Source of the DNA: Thermothielavioides terrestris NRRL 8126
Lineage: Eukaryota > Ascomycota > Sordariomycetes > Sordariales > Chaetomiaceae
NCBI RefSeq assembly: GCF_000226115.1
Contig: NC_016460.1
Coordinates: 3,906,001 to 3,970,000 of the forward strand
Direction of reading: 5' to 3'
Length of the DNA stretch: 64,000 nt
Notes under the pieces: model-generated
What the model was told of the DNA's origin: nothing
Database searches by the model: none
Seen by the model: only the letters and a program-made list of their open reading frames with translations
Made by a program: the position numbers and the translations under genes
Shown here: positions 32,501 through 43,128 of the stretch, one piece after another
How the letters are laid out: the number at the start of each line of letters is the position of its first letter
Numbering within the stretch: position 1 is the first letter of the stretch

Positions 32501-34430
32501 TTATCAAAGAGGTCGACGAAGTTACGTAGCTCTTTCGGTAAAGCGACCTTCGGGTCTAGGTTGGCATCGGGCTAGGAGATAGCCGCTCCTAGTATAGTGG
32601 TCATCTTACGGATACTAGTAACGAAGAACGTATCTTATACCCCTTTAGACTTCTTCCTTTATACCCTATAGGCCAAGCCTACGAATATCGTGCCTATAAT
32701 TAGGGTAGCGTTAGCTTCCTTCCACTACGAGGAGCACTTGTATACCTATAGGCCGCTTTGCGAATTGATAGTAAAGACCCTATTAGCCAAGTCTAGTACA
32801 ATCCTACGGTAGTTTATCTAAGGGAGCCCCAATATAATATCGTAGGCTAGCCCTAGTACTATATAAAATATAGTAGTACTGATCTACCTATCGACGTCCA
32901 TTGTAATATAGGCGATATATATAATTTTCTTTGTAATTTACACCCCTTTAACTATAACATCTAGGGTATAGAGAGTCGACAAGCTTATCTACTCGATCCC
33001 TAACCTCTAATATACTCTCTCGCTAATAGCTCTATAGCTCTAGTACCTACTATCCACTTGTATATTTATAAAACTAAAGGAATTTAGAAAAATAGGGATA
33101 AGAAAGGGGGGCTTATCTATTCTCTCTCTAATCTCTATAAACTCGTTCTATAAATGGCTAGGTCCTTTTGGCCCCTATATAAGACTTTGTATAAAGGCTA
33201 CTCTTTTCCCTCCTCCTCCTTAGAGAGGGAGTCCTCCTTTACCTATTCCTTGGCCTCCAACTTGTTGATATCGACCTAAGGAGCTAGTCTCTTAGCCAAG
33301 GCGAAGGGATAGGTAGCTACGAAGTGGCCCTAACGTCTATAACGGATATAGGCTTTGGCCTATTAGCGTGCTATATATACCTTATTGTTTATCTACTTCG
33401 CTTATAGCGCGTTTACGCCTCGTTTTCCTTTATTCTGCTACTACTTTCCTCTACGACCCTTGTTAGCTCCCCCCTAGGCTAAGGCAATGTAGGTCGTATT
33501 AATCCTAGTTATCGGTATATCTCTATCCATATCCTTCTCTATATCTACGTTAGGCCTAGGTCGCTTACCCTAGGACCACTAGTATCGTTCCTCTAGGCGA
33601 AGGGCCTCTAGGTCGATAGCGATCTCGCAATACCTTATAACGGCTATAGTATAGTCGTTCTATAGGACCCCCCGTCCTACTATAATATACTTCAACTTTA
33701 GGAAGAGGTATCGTTGTAGTCTAATAAGTCGTACCTCGTCGCTCTAATTAAGTCCTTTAGCCTTTAATAACTTTGCCTCGAAGCGAATAATAAAGGAGGA
33801 GAACGGCTCGTTGTCTCCTTAGCGAAGTATATCTAACTTTGTCAAGGCTATAACCTACTTATAGAGGTCTATATAGACTATCGTAAGATACTCGAGAAAC
33901 GCTCCTAGGTCGTAGTTGTAGCTAGGTCCTCCCAACTTATAGAAGGCCACGACCTTGGCCTAGACCCCCTAGCTAAGGTTCCCCCAAATGAATATCTATT
34001 AGTCCTAAAGACCCCCGATAAAGTCCTAGTCCGCTACTAGGATATACACTATTGTAGCCCTCTAGGCGGTAAAGAGCTCCTTTTTACTGTCGAAGGGTTG
34101 TCCTATAGGGAGGCGCTTCTACTACGTCTAAGGAGCTACCGGAGCTACGGTATTAGTCGTTGGAGCCTAGGCGTTTATTATCGTAGGGGCGTTCATAGTC
34201 TAAGCTATAGCAATCTAGGCTATACAAAGTTCTTTAATAGTTATATTCTAACGTACGATCGTCTCCTACAAGAGTTGGAAGTGTTCGCGGACCCAATCTA
34301 GGTCCAGGACCTGCAGGACGCCTAGGTTATTTATAGTAGCGTCCAGCCTACTCAGTACCAGCGTCGAAACGCCTAGCGTACTACTCTCGTCCATACCTGA
34401 AAGTAATAGCTACTCCATCTACGAAGGTAG
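29530..34430 (-). pseudogene. Gypsy gag-pol remnant with chromodomain
   Basis: Read on the minus strand. A zinc-knuckle trace sits near 33345-33290 (YIRYRRxGHFVATYP, where Cys codons are now Tyr). The reverse transcriptase core at 31956-31945 reads YLND (family YLDD/YVDD), followed by LVYL and, downstream, FVVKEVKYLGYIV. The chromodomain at about 29646-29551 reads IYVKWVGYDKPM, then a stop where Trp is expected, then KPLENFLD. Stops are mostly TAG at Trp or Gln positions. The chromodomain assigns it to chromoviruses, which target histone-marked chromatin. Confidence 0.85.
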
Positions 34431-34436
34431 TTGAAC

Positions 34437-34685
34437 TATAACGTACTAGCCTTATAGCGTCTACAGATAAGCGTACAATGTTCTATTCAACTACCTTAAG
34501 GAAAGGAAAAGGAGAAGTACAGGCTACGGTCCTCGTACACAGAGTTTTTAGGGGCTCGCAGAGTAGGTTCGGGCCAACGTTATTCTAGGCGTAAGGCGGG
34601 CCCGCTACAGGTCCGCCCTAGGGCCACCGCGAATCCTAGGCGCAGCCCCCATATACCCAGCCTGGGTACAGCCCGGTCCATAACA
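34437..34685 (-). repeat. LTR (5' LTR in element orientation)
   Basis: It starts TATAACGTAC and ends CCATAACA, followed directly by the GAAAG duplication. It is the promoter-side LTR because the coding strand is minus. Confidence 0.93.
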
Positions 34686-37189
34686 GAAAGCTTCCTTATA
34701 TAGCTCAAGGACTACGTTCTAGCTAAGATAAAGCTATTCCTAGACCGTTATAGCATTCTCGTTATAGATAATGTATCGTAGTATCGGAGCTGTACCGTTA
34801 AACAACTTTGTTAGGAGGCTAGTGTTCTACTATAGTATTTACCGCTATATTCGCTAGATTTAAACCTAATTAAGGCAATGTTCTATAATACGAAGGCTTA
34901 TATCCGCTGTAACTACTAGAAGATGCTTCTATAGGATTATTTAGAGGAAGACTTTAAAGAGTTCCTTCGTAGTACCTATACTACTATTGGTAACAACCTA
35001 CTAGCGATATATAGGCACTTTAAGAAGGCGATAATACCGTTCTAGGAGGAGGACAAGGCGATAGATTATATAGCAGTATATTCGAAGTAGTTCTAGAAGT
35101 TCCAAAGTACTAGAACTGTTGGTTAAACACTATATCTTATAGATAGATTCCTAGTTACAGTTTACTATCATTATTATCTATATATAAAGCCGTTGTCGAG
35201 CTATCTTCCTCCTCTTATATAATGTTATCCTAGTATCCTAGCGCCAACTCTTCTAGATCTAGTAGCCTAAACCTAGGTATATAACGGATCAAAGCATTGA
35301 GGAGGGAATCGTATAGTAAATCGATCGATAAGTCAATGATTAAAGAAACTAATATACAATTAAACGTTAGCTATATAATTATAACAATATAGGAAGAATA
35401 TACTATCCTACTTAGCGCTCTATATAGCGTATTCAACGCGTTATATAGCGTACCTTATACTCTATACAGCTTACTCAGTACGCTATACAATATATTCAGT
35501 GCTCTATATAGCCTATTGGGTTTAGCGAGCTAAGTTCCTATTAAAGCTAGCCAGTTCTACTTCTTCCTTTAAAAAGCCTTTTATAGCGCTATAGAATATA
35601 GCGACAAGGTATTGTAGGAAGCCGTTGTTAGAGAACTATATATCTAGAAGCTAACAAATATCGCGAACCCTCCTACCCTCGATATATAGAGACCTACTAA
35701 CCTAGTAGAAAGCCGTTATTATATCCTTTTGACCTAATAGATTATATTAGCGAACGAAGGTCTTAATGAAGTCATTGACTATATTAAAGGGTTCCTTTCT
35801 TTCTAGCTTAGGCGGCGACAACGAAGAACGTAGTAGTAGGATAATCTCCTATAGGTTTATATTACTAGCAACAAATAAAGGCTTTCCTAGGCAAAGGGCG
35901 CCTATATTCGAATAAGGGGCTAGAAATCTAGTTAGCTAAGCTAGCTTAGGCACGTCGTTCCTTACTATAGTCGAAGGAGCTAAGGGATATAGCGAATACC
36001 TAGGATAGTATAGCGGTATACTATAGAACTATAACAGTGGGTAAGGCAATACTATCATCTTATTTGGATCGTTTAAGTTGTTGCTATTAACGTTGTTAAT
36101 GAACTAGATCCCTCCGCCTAGCAGTCGTTTAATTATAACCTCGCTATTAGGACCTATCTAAACGCCTTAATTAGCCTTAGTCTTTGTAGAACTAATCTAT
36201 TTCTTAACTAGAGCACCTAGGGCGCTATCAACAATAGCCTTCTAACGTTCGATCTAGATAGCCTACTCTACCATCTTCTAAACAGTGATAAGATAGTAGG
36301 TACTATCGCTATTCATCTAGTAACAGAACTAGAACCGTATATCTATATCTTTACAATAGTTCTAATAGGCTATACCTAGGTTATAGCACTATTTATCTAC
36401 TAGGAGATGGAAATACGCCTTGTTTAGCTCTCGAGCATTGCGATCTTCTACCTTTTGCAACATTATATTCGTAGATGTCTTACACTTAGCTACTGATCTC
36501 TAGCCCTCGCTAGTGGGTATAGCTAGTTCGATTAACTATACGGATCGACTAGTGTTAGCTAGTACTATAGTAGTACGATCGAACAGTTGACGAGAAGGCG
36601 TAGATATAGGAGGTAAGAGTATAAAAGCAACTGGGGATACTACTTATAGTATATCGGTTAACTCGAATTTATACTCGATACTAATAGAATAGTCCTTCGT
36701 AGATTGGCTTAATAGCATCTTTATCAGTTCGTCGATACTACTAATATATATTAGGTACGTCTACGAAGAATATACCCTCTTCGAATTCGACTAGACTATT
36801 GAGTTAGCTCTTACGCTTATATAGGCAACTACGTTTATAGAAGTAGCTATATACTTGAGGTCTAATATAATACCACTTTGTTAAACGTTGCTAACCACTT
36901 CGTTGTATAGGCTAGATATAATATCCTCGATCTTTATACTTAAACTATTGCTAATAGCTAAATCGTCAACCTTATCGCCCTATTTAGTACGTTCCACTGG
37001 AACTTTATAGCGATAGGTCCACTCCTATAGAAGTAGTAGCGATATTCGAAGGCTCTAGTAGAATATATTTAGGAAGAATATAGCGGTATAGGTAATATTG
37101 ACGATAATCGCGTTTAGTAGAGCAAGCTATTCCACTAATATATTATTAGCTTAACGACGAAGGGAATATAGTATATAAACTAGTGGCGA

Positions 37190-37330
37190 GGCATCTAGTA
37201 TAAGCGATTGGGAGTAGTCTTAGGTTCAGGCCTACGATCGTATTAATAGTAGCAAGGTATCTAATATAGGCGATCGAGAGCGGTCTTAGGTTCAGGCCTA
37301 CGATAGTACTAATAATAGCAAGGTATTTAG
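37190..37330. repeat. Direct repeat, about 63-bp period
   Basis: Two to two and a half units share GTCTTAGGTTCAGGCCTACGA and an AGCAAGGTAT boundary. It lies in the second frame of the TIR transposon and duplicates a short peptide. Confidence 0.75.
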
Positions 37331-37719
37331 CGATTAAGAAGACTAGTACAATAGACATAATATATTAAACTATTACAATAGCTATAATAGTAAAGATAGA
37401 AGCTTATTATATATATAGATATCAATATCTTCCTTTTATAAATAGCTTTATAAAGCTTCTTCTATATCGAAACCTTCTTTCAAATCAAGTATTTTAATTA
37501 GTTTAAAGGGCAATGATCAAAGGCATTATAGCTAACGATCTAAACGCCTTTAGGATATAGAACGTAATTTCGAATATACTTAGGACTTTAAACAAAAGGT
37601 AGACTTTAATCAAAAGTATAAGCGAACAACGAATATACTTCTATTCTACAACTTCGATATATTACAAGCTTAACGACGCTAGATCAGTTCTATAACGGTA
37701 GTAGCTTTAGTAGTATAGC

Positions 37720-37895
37720 GTAAAACGACCCTAATCCTCTTATTACCGATAGGCGTTGTATTGGCCAAGGCTTTGGTGGCAAGGGCGGCGGCAGCTTCGG
37801 ATATAGCGGCTTCGGCGATATAGCGTAAGACGACCCTAATCCGCTTATTACCGATAGGCGTTACATTGGCTAGGGCTTCGGCGGTATAGCGCGAG
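37720..37895. repeat. Imperfect direct repeat in the second frame
   Basis: Segments near 37725-37775 and 37829-37880 share ACGACCCTAATCC, TTATTACCGATAGGCGTT and a following GCTTYGGYGG; the peptide PIGNKRIRVVLRY is repeated. Confidence 0.8.
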
Positions 37896-38394
37896 ACGAT
37901 CTTGATCCAACTAGCGGCGCTAGCGGCAGGCTCGAGGGGCTCGGGAGGTCCGGGAGGTTCGGGAGCTAGGCGGGCACTGCGACGAGATGGTTTAGGCGCC
38001 TCGCTCCATTGCGTAGGCGCGCAACTACGCTTCAAAGGCGCTATCGAGAACCGTACTAGGGTACGAAGAGGGCGAGTTCGAAGGATTATATACGGTAGAT
38101 CGCCTAGGCGCCTAAGGATAGAGTTAGGAGGTCGCTAAGCAGGCTAGGCAGGCTAGGCAACGCTAGGAGGTATAGAGGGCGCAATACTATAGAATTCTAC
38201 ACGGTACCTTCGAATAAGGCATCATCTATAGCTTTAAGAAGGCTAGAAGATAGCGGTAAGCCATCAAAGTATACTGAACGCCTAAGAATAAGTCGGTAGC
38301 TAGGAAGCAGGGGTTCAGGGGTAAGTATTCGGTATTGCGCCTAGTATTCGATTAATCGCTAGCTGACTAAGCTAGAATAAACCGTAGAGCTATT

Positions 38395-38560
38395 AACAAG
38401 TATACAAAAACACTAGAAAATGGCTATTTGGGCCGTTTTTTGCAGTATCTACAGCTTCAAGATCGATGGCGATGGTTGCCCACTGTTGGCTACTGTTGTT
38501 CAAATTGGGGTGTGTTGCAGGCACTTGGACCCACTTTAACCTGGTGCTTGCAAACGACAA
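38395..38560 (-). repeat. Right terminal inverted repeat, 166 bp
   Basis: Inverted copy of 25891-26056, about 162 of 166 positions identical, all four differences being transitions in the inner end. Its outer end is 217 bp from the CorA start codon. Confidence 0.95.
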
Positions 38561-38776
38561 CTGCCCCTAGGTATTTCTGTTACCGAGCGGTCCATAACAT
38601 GCCGCAGTTTAAGTAAGCCTGCTTCAGCCGCCAGAGTTTTCCGTAGACAGCCCAACACTCAGCTTCAAGGCATACCTCGGCGAAGTTTGGCATCGCAGTT
38701 CCAATTGCAGCGTCACGCGGCTGGTGAAAGAGAAGTGGAGAAAGCAAGACACGCCTGGAGCACGATCTTTCTTGTG

Positions 38777-40956
38777 ATGTCCTACCAAAATGGCGGGGGT
38801 GGGGCGGACTCGGGTCCGCCCGAAGATGTGACGGCAGCAGGTCCACCCTCGGCAGCATTGGCTCTGAACGCCGGGCAGCATCAACCCGAGGACGAGAGCC
38901 GCAGCCGCAGCCGGCCAAACTCCCATGTGCACTATGCGCCCACCATCGATCCCGGTCTTGCCGGCACCGCACGCCCGGTTCTGGCCACGGAGCTGGCAAA
39001 ACCTGCTTTGGCCCGCTCTGATACCGAAGCCGCGCTCAGTCCAAGTGTGCGCCGTCGCCTGACCCGCGCCGGAACCTTCAAGACGGTCGATGATTTCGAA
39101 GAGTTCACGATACGCCCCGGCTGGCATCGTGCGTCTGCCCACACCACACCGGTCATTCTCCCCCACGCCGTTGGCTTCGTTTGCTGACACTGGACGACGT
39201 CGATTCAGCCGGGGCCGAGCCTGGTGTGGACCCGACGAAGCCCGATGGTGGCCATGCCTCCATGCCGACGCTGAGCGCCCCTTGCGAGATCACCGTCGTT
39301 GATTTCTCCCAGGATAATTTATCCATACAGAAGTTCGACAACGAGACGCTACCGTCGTTTATGAACCGGCCGCAACCGGGTTGGGTCAAATGCCGTTGGG
39401 TCAATGTCAATGGTCTCAGCTGGGACGTCATCAAGGTCATTGGACGACGCAAGAACCTCCACAAGCTGGCAGTCGAGGATCTCATGAATACCAGGAACCG
39501 GACGAAAGTTGAATGGTGCGTGTGGGCCTCCCCGGCGCAACTCACCCGTGATGGAGCGGAAACTTGTTAACCGCTGTAGGTTTCCCACGCATGCCTTCAT
39601 CATCTTGACCCTTCAGAAACTGGTCCATCTGTACGACTCAGATAGCGAGGACTCGGACTCTGGGGACGACGACCGAAGCCAGAAAAGTGGAGCAAGCAAG
39701 CTCAGCACGAGGTCCTCAAGGAGACTGTTCAGACGGTTGCGGAGAACGTTTCGAGCCCCAACTCGCGATGAGCTAGAACAAGACCTTGGAGCCGGGAGGG
39801 CATCAATCCCCGTGGACTTTGGAGGTTACGTCGGATCGCAACCCACTAGCTTCGCTCGCATTCCCCAAATCAGCCAGTTACGTACACTCCAGCGATATCA
39901 TGGCTCGCGGGATGACCCCCGGATACAGTACATGGAAAAGCATTCTTCGTTGGCCTCCAAGAAGCTCGCCGTCGCCTGCGAACAGGTATCCTTGTTCATA
40001 ACCAACGACAACACCATCATCAGCTTCTTCGAACAATCAGCACAGGACGTCGAAGCACCCATCGTCCGACGCCTTCAGACAAACGACACCATTATCCGCC
40101 AGTAAGTCGATACCAATCACACAGTGTCACTCACCCAATGGCGCAGAAGATGCCTCAGAGCCCGTTGCTGACATGCCTGCCGCGCAAGATCCTGCGACGC
40201 TTCCATGGTCGGGCAGGCCATTCTGGACGCGATCATTGATTTGGCGATCCCAGTCGCCGCTTGCTACGGCGATGTGATTGGAGACCTCGAGCTGGACGTC
40301 CTGAACCGCCCGAACATCGGGCATACCAAGCGCCTTTACATCCTCATCGCCGAGATCAACAAGATACTGGCCTTCATCAACCCCATCACGTCGCTGATCA
40401 ATGCCCTGCGGGATCACAAGGCGGATGTGGCGCAGGATGCCATCATGGCGCATCTGCTGGACCCGAAGCAAGGCGTTATCATTACTCCGCTGACTTACAC
40501 ATATCTCGGAGATGTCCTGGACCATTGTGTTCTCATCACCGAGACACTCAATCAGCTCAAGGGCTCGGCCGACGGCATGATCGGGCTGATCTTCAACACC
40601 ATATCAGCATATCAAAACGAATCCATGAAGCAGCTCACCATAGCCACCATAATCTTCCTCCCTTTGACCTTCTTGACTGGATACTTTGGCCAGAACTTCC
40701 AGCCATTCACTGTTCTGCAAGAGGACGTTGGCTACTTGTGCGTACTCTCCCGTCGAACCCGCCAGGATCTCATGCACCTGAGCACTAACGATACGCTACA
40801 AATAGTTGGAAAATTGCAATCCCTGTCGTCATCTTCACCACCATCATCTTGCTTAGGGAAGTGATTTACGACTATTGCAAGGCGTTGCTTCAACGGCGCT
40901 ACATTCTGCGCCTGAAGAAGAGTCGATCAAGGAGGCGGGACAAGAAGCGCCTGTGA
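38777..40956 (+). CDS. CorA-type magnesium transporter
   Basis: Membrane channel for Mg2+ of the CorA/Mnr2/Alr1 superfamily. Five exons: 38777-39128, 39209-39515, 39580-40101, 40189-40737, 40806-40956, giving 626 residues; all joins keep frame. The ATG at 38777 (MSYQNGG) was chosen because the open frame upstream has only non-ATG starts. The N-terminal 150 residues are Ser/Pro/Ala-rich. The CorA core begins near [16 protein letters not shown] and continues to a long helical region with coiled-coil character ([31 protein letters not shown]). Two C-terminal membrane helices follow: [15 protein letters not shown] and [14 protein letters not shown]. The loop motif is YFGQNF, so Gln stands where classical CorA has Met (GMN). 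The C-terminus is Lys/Arg-rich and cytosolic. The outer transposon ends 217 bp upstream and so sits in the promoter. Confidence 0.92.
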
Positions 40957-42319
40957 ACGCGCTGTGCGGAGGGGCGGAGGTGATGGGAGGGCGGTGATGG
41001 CGCTCCGATTCTGGTGCTCGGCCTCAACTCCCTTCATATGGATGCCATCCACCCTCATTCGCCGAGAACCCTCCACCGGTTTGAAGCCTTGCGCCCAGCT
41101 GCATCAGCCGCAGCAATGATACACCGTTAGTGTGTCCCACCCACACCGTTTAGCACTCCTGAGGAAGAACACGCCGGACGAGTTTCGAGTCGCGGTGCCG
41201 GGGTTAAGGCGAAAGTGGTGGACGGCAGATGGTGGGCAGCAACGCAAACGACCGAAGGACCACTCCCAACATCCAGGTCCCCCGCGCCAGAAGTCAGCAC
41301 AACCCGGCACATACCTGCGGAAACAGCCGAGTGGAAGAGCGTATATCGGGATGAAGTTCCTCGCCTTCTCCCTGGCACGAGGGTTGTCCGTTTCTTGGCG
41401 GTGCAAACCGTGGTCGACAGAGAACCAAGGGAGAGTGAGTCAGCTGCGTTGGGAAATGCCGGACAGACCGCAACATCCAGCTGGGCTGGAGTGAGTGAGG
41501 CTTGAGGCTTTTCGGGCCACGTGGGTCCAACCGGGCCCAAGGAGTGCCGAGCCATTTACTCGGATTCGGGTGCTTGTTAGGCCGCTTCGGCGGCTCCGCA
41601 GTAAGCCAGCCCGGGGTTGTCAGCCGGGTTTGCCAAACAAGGGAGCCCTCGAAGCCGCCACCGCGGCCCGCTCAGCGCCCATCCGCCGTGAATACGAGAT
41701 GCTTGGCCGCTGATCTTTTTCTGTACCCCGCATTGACCTGGCTCATGGTTGGGTTCCGTTCTTCTGTTCAGGCCACCCGAAGCGAGTGCAGCGGCAGAAA
41801 GAGAAATGGGCATACATAATTGGCTAGCAACAACCATGCAACCGAAGCTCATCTTCCCGGAGAGAGAAGACCGCAGGAGGTGGGGTGGGGCGCTCCCTGC
41901 ATCAACGTCATGAGCATCCGTGTCGGCTACGTGTGCCGATATGCAGACGATGCATGTCCGTGAAGCTTAACGGCAACTTTATTTGTTTTCCTGGTCAGCC
42001 CACCGCTCATCCTGGGCTTGGATGTTGGCACCTGGGACTCCCCATGGCGACACCCTGGAAATACGAGGTGCATGGCATGCACGGTTCGTTATGATTGTGG
42101 TGTGGCTTGAGAGCTGCTCCGTTCTGACATGATCCCCAGTAGCTGTAAGGCTCGCGGGTTGATATAAGTACACCCATACCAATCCTCGCTGTCGCCTGAC
42201 ATATGTTGCTTGCACCACAGCTTTGGTACACTCCCTTCCCGTCTCTCGTGTTGATAACGCTCTTCGACCGGAACTGCCGCCGAAGCAAAGGCGCAGACAT
42301 ATTCTCTAGTGTATTCAGC
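40957..42319. other. Intergenic region, nothing recognised
   Basis: It lies between CorA and the secreted carbohydrate-binding protein, both plus strand. Several frames of 60-140 codons overlap on both strands and none carries a motif. The right part is the promoter of the secreted protein gene. Confidence 0.5.
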
Positions 42320-43128
42320 ATGGCTCGTCTCGGCCTTGCTGCTGCCGTCCTCATTGGACTTGCCCAAGGGGCCCTTGGTGACCTTCAGACCTGTGGCCAA
42401 GCACAATACGATCCGACCCAGGCAAGTGCCACATCCAACGTTAGCTGCAGAGACGACGTGAACGCTAATCCGTGACACGCTTGCAGTATGTCTGCTGGGA
42501 CAACCAATTCCTGTGCCCGATCACGGCCGGCGAGCCGCTCTCCTACTGCGCCGGTGCTTGCTATAGCAAGTTCATGTACACATGCTCCAACAACGTCTTG
42601 ACGCTCCTGCCGCCCGCCACCACACCCTTTACCCTCACGGTCGACAACCCGACCCTCTCCATCCACGGCAAGCCGGTCACTGCTTCCGGGCTGCACTGGC
42701 TTCTGGACGGCCAGACGAGCAGCTACTGCCCGTCCGAGGTTGGCTCCGAGTGTCCGCCCGGCAACACCACGGTCATCGTGGCAAGCGGCGGCAGTGCAGC
42801 CATGAGCGTCATGGTTCCGGGGGGCCAGCAGGTCTACCTGGACCCGTACTGGGGCGTGGCGTACACCCAGGCCCATTCGGCAACCATCCCTCCCGGAAGC
42901 ACCACGACCGGCTTTGGTGCCTACGAGGGCGGCGGCTTCGTCAACCTCAACGGCAACGGCTGGGGGTGGGTTGCCTGCCCGCCCAGAGCCTCGGGCGGCG
43001 GCGGCACGGCGTGGACCTTGGTGGCCAAGAACGCGACGAATGCTGGTATACTGAACGACTGCCCCGCGATCAACCTCAAGATCAACGCCCTCCCGAGCGG
43101 CACCGTTGGCGCTTGGCAGTACACGTGA
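42320..43128 (+). CDS. Small secreted protein with glucanase-type carbohydrate-binding domain
   Basis: Two exons, 42320-42421 and 42487-43128, 247 residues. The ATG opens a clear signal peptide (MARLGLAAAVLIGLAQGALG). The intron is GC-AG: CAG|GCAAGT at the donor and TTGCAG at the acceptor, phase 0. The first 45 mature residues have Cys spacing C-(x)n-YDPTQYVCWDNQFLCP-(x)n-YCAGACYSKFMYTC, which resembles the carbohydrate-binding domain known from fungal endo-1,3(4)-beta-glucanases (Pfam Carb_bind). The remaining 190 residues are Gly/Thr/Ser-rich beta-type sequence, ending FVNLNGNGWGWVACP and INLKINALPSG, without catalytic residues that I recognise. It probably acts in the cell wall or outside the cell, binding glucan. 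An enzymatic role or an effector role cannot be excluded. Confidence 0.87.

Larger units (their letters stand above)
27119..34685 (-). mobile_element. Gypsy/Ty3 chromovirus LTR retrotransposon
   Basis: It has two LTRs of exactly 249 bp (27119-27367, 34437-34685) flanked by a perfect 5-bp target duplication, GAAAG, at 27114-27118 and 34686-34690. LTR ends fit TG...CA after allowing for RIP. It is transcribed on the minus strand: gag, protease, reverse transcriptase, RNase H, integrase, chromodomain. The whole is heavily RIP-mutated and not functional. A solo LTR of the same family is at 53131. It inserted into the outer transposon's transposase, so it is the younger of the two. Confidence 0.95.
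26500..35110 (+). pseudogene. Tc1/mariner-type DDE transposase, mutated and split by the Gypsy insertion
   Basis: Two parts, about 26500-27118 and 34691-35110, form one frame when the Gypsy element and one copy of its 5-bp duplication are set aside. Visible pieces are FNELGLDRRD, ITPIVNNVVKRGKRYYI (before the insertion), IDNVS (after it) and LYSLDLNLIKAMFYNTKAYIR, which corresponds to the DDE_3 motif (family pattern YSPDLNPIE). In-frame stops are mostly TAG or TAA, as expected from RIP of Gln and Trp codons. It cannot produce transposase. Boundaries of the N-terminal DNA-binding part are uncertain. Confidence 0.8.
35290..38035 (-). pseudogene. Unidentified second reading frame of the TIR transposon
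   Basis: It reads opposite to the transposase. The N-terminal part (38035-37679) is intact for 118 codons, with TQWSEAPKPSRRSARLAPEP and a Pro/Ala-rich stretch, then a peptide repeat (VTPIGNKRIRVVLRY, twice). Further in (about 36780-36230) one frame continues with TAG interruptions through IDELIKMLLSQSTKDYS, SVAKCKTSTNIMLQKVEDRN and ARELNKAYFHLLVDK. The start as given is a non-verified Met. I do not recognise the family. It may be an accessory protein of the transposon. Confidence 0.4.
25891..38560. mobile_element. TIR DNA transposon (Tc1/mariner-type transposase), carrying a nested Gypsy element
   Basis: It is bounded by 166-bp inverted repeats (25891-26056 and 38395-38560). Without the Gypsy insertion it is about 5.1 kb. 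It contains a GC-rich 23-bp tandem repeat near the left end, a plus-strand DDE transposase remnant and a second minus-strand frame. The interior is TpA-rich with coding frames broken almost only by TAG, as expected of RIP. The flanks give no clean target duplication: the eight bases outside each end (AATGCCTT after dropping one T from the left repeat, ACTGCCCC right) agree at only five positions. The long size and two frames are unusual for Tc1/mariner. Confidence 0.85.

Noticed and set aside
25891..38560. Possible Starship or other cargo-carrying giant element
   Set aside because: I found no DUF3435 tyrosine-recombinase captain at the edge; the ends are inverted repeats and the transposase remnant is DDE-type. 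The cargo is a nested Gypsy, not host genes.
41495..42478. Frames of 70-130 codons on both strands
   Set aside because: Mutually overlapping, no motif; one overlaps the promoter and first exon of the secreted protein gene.
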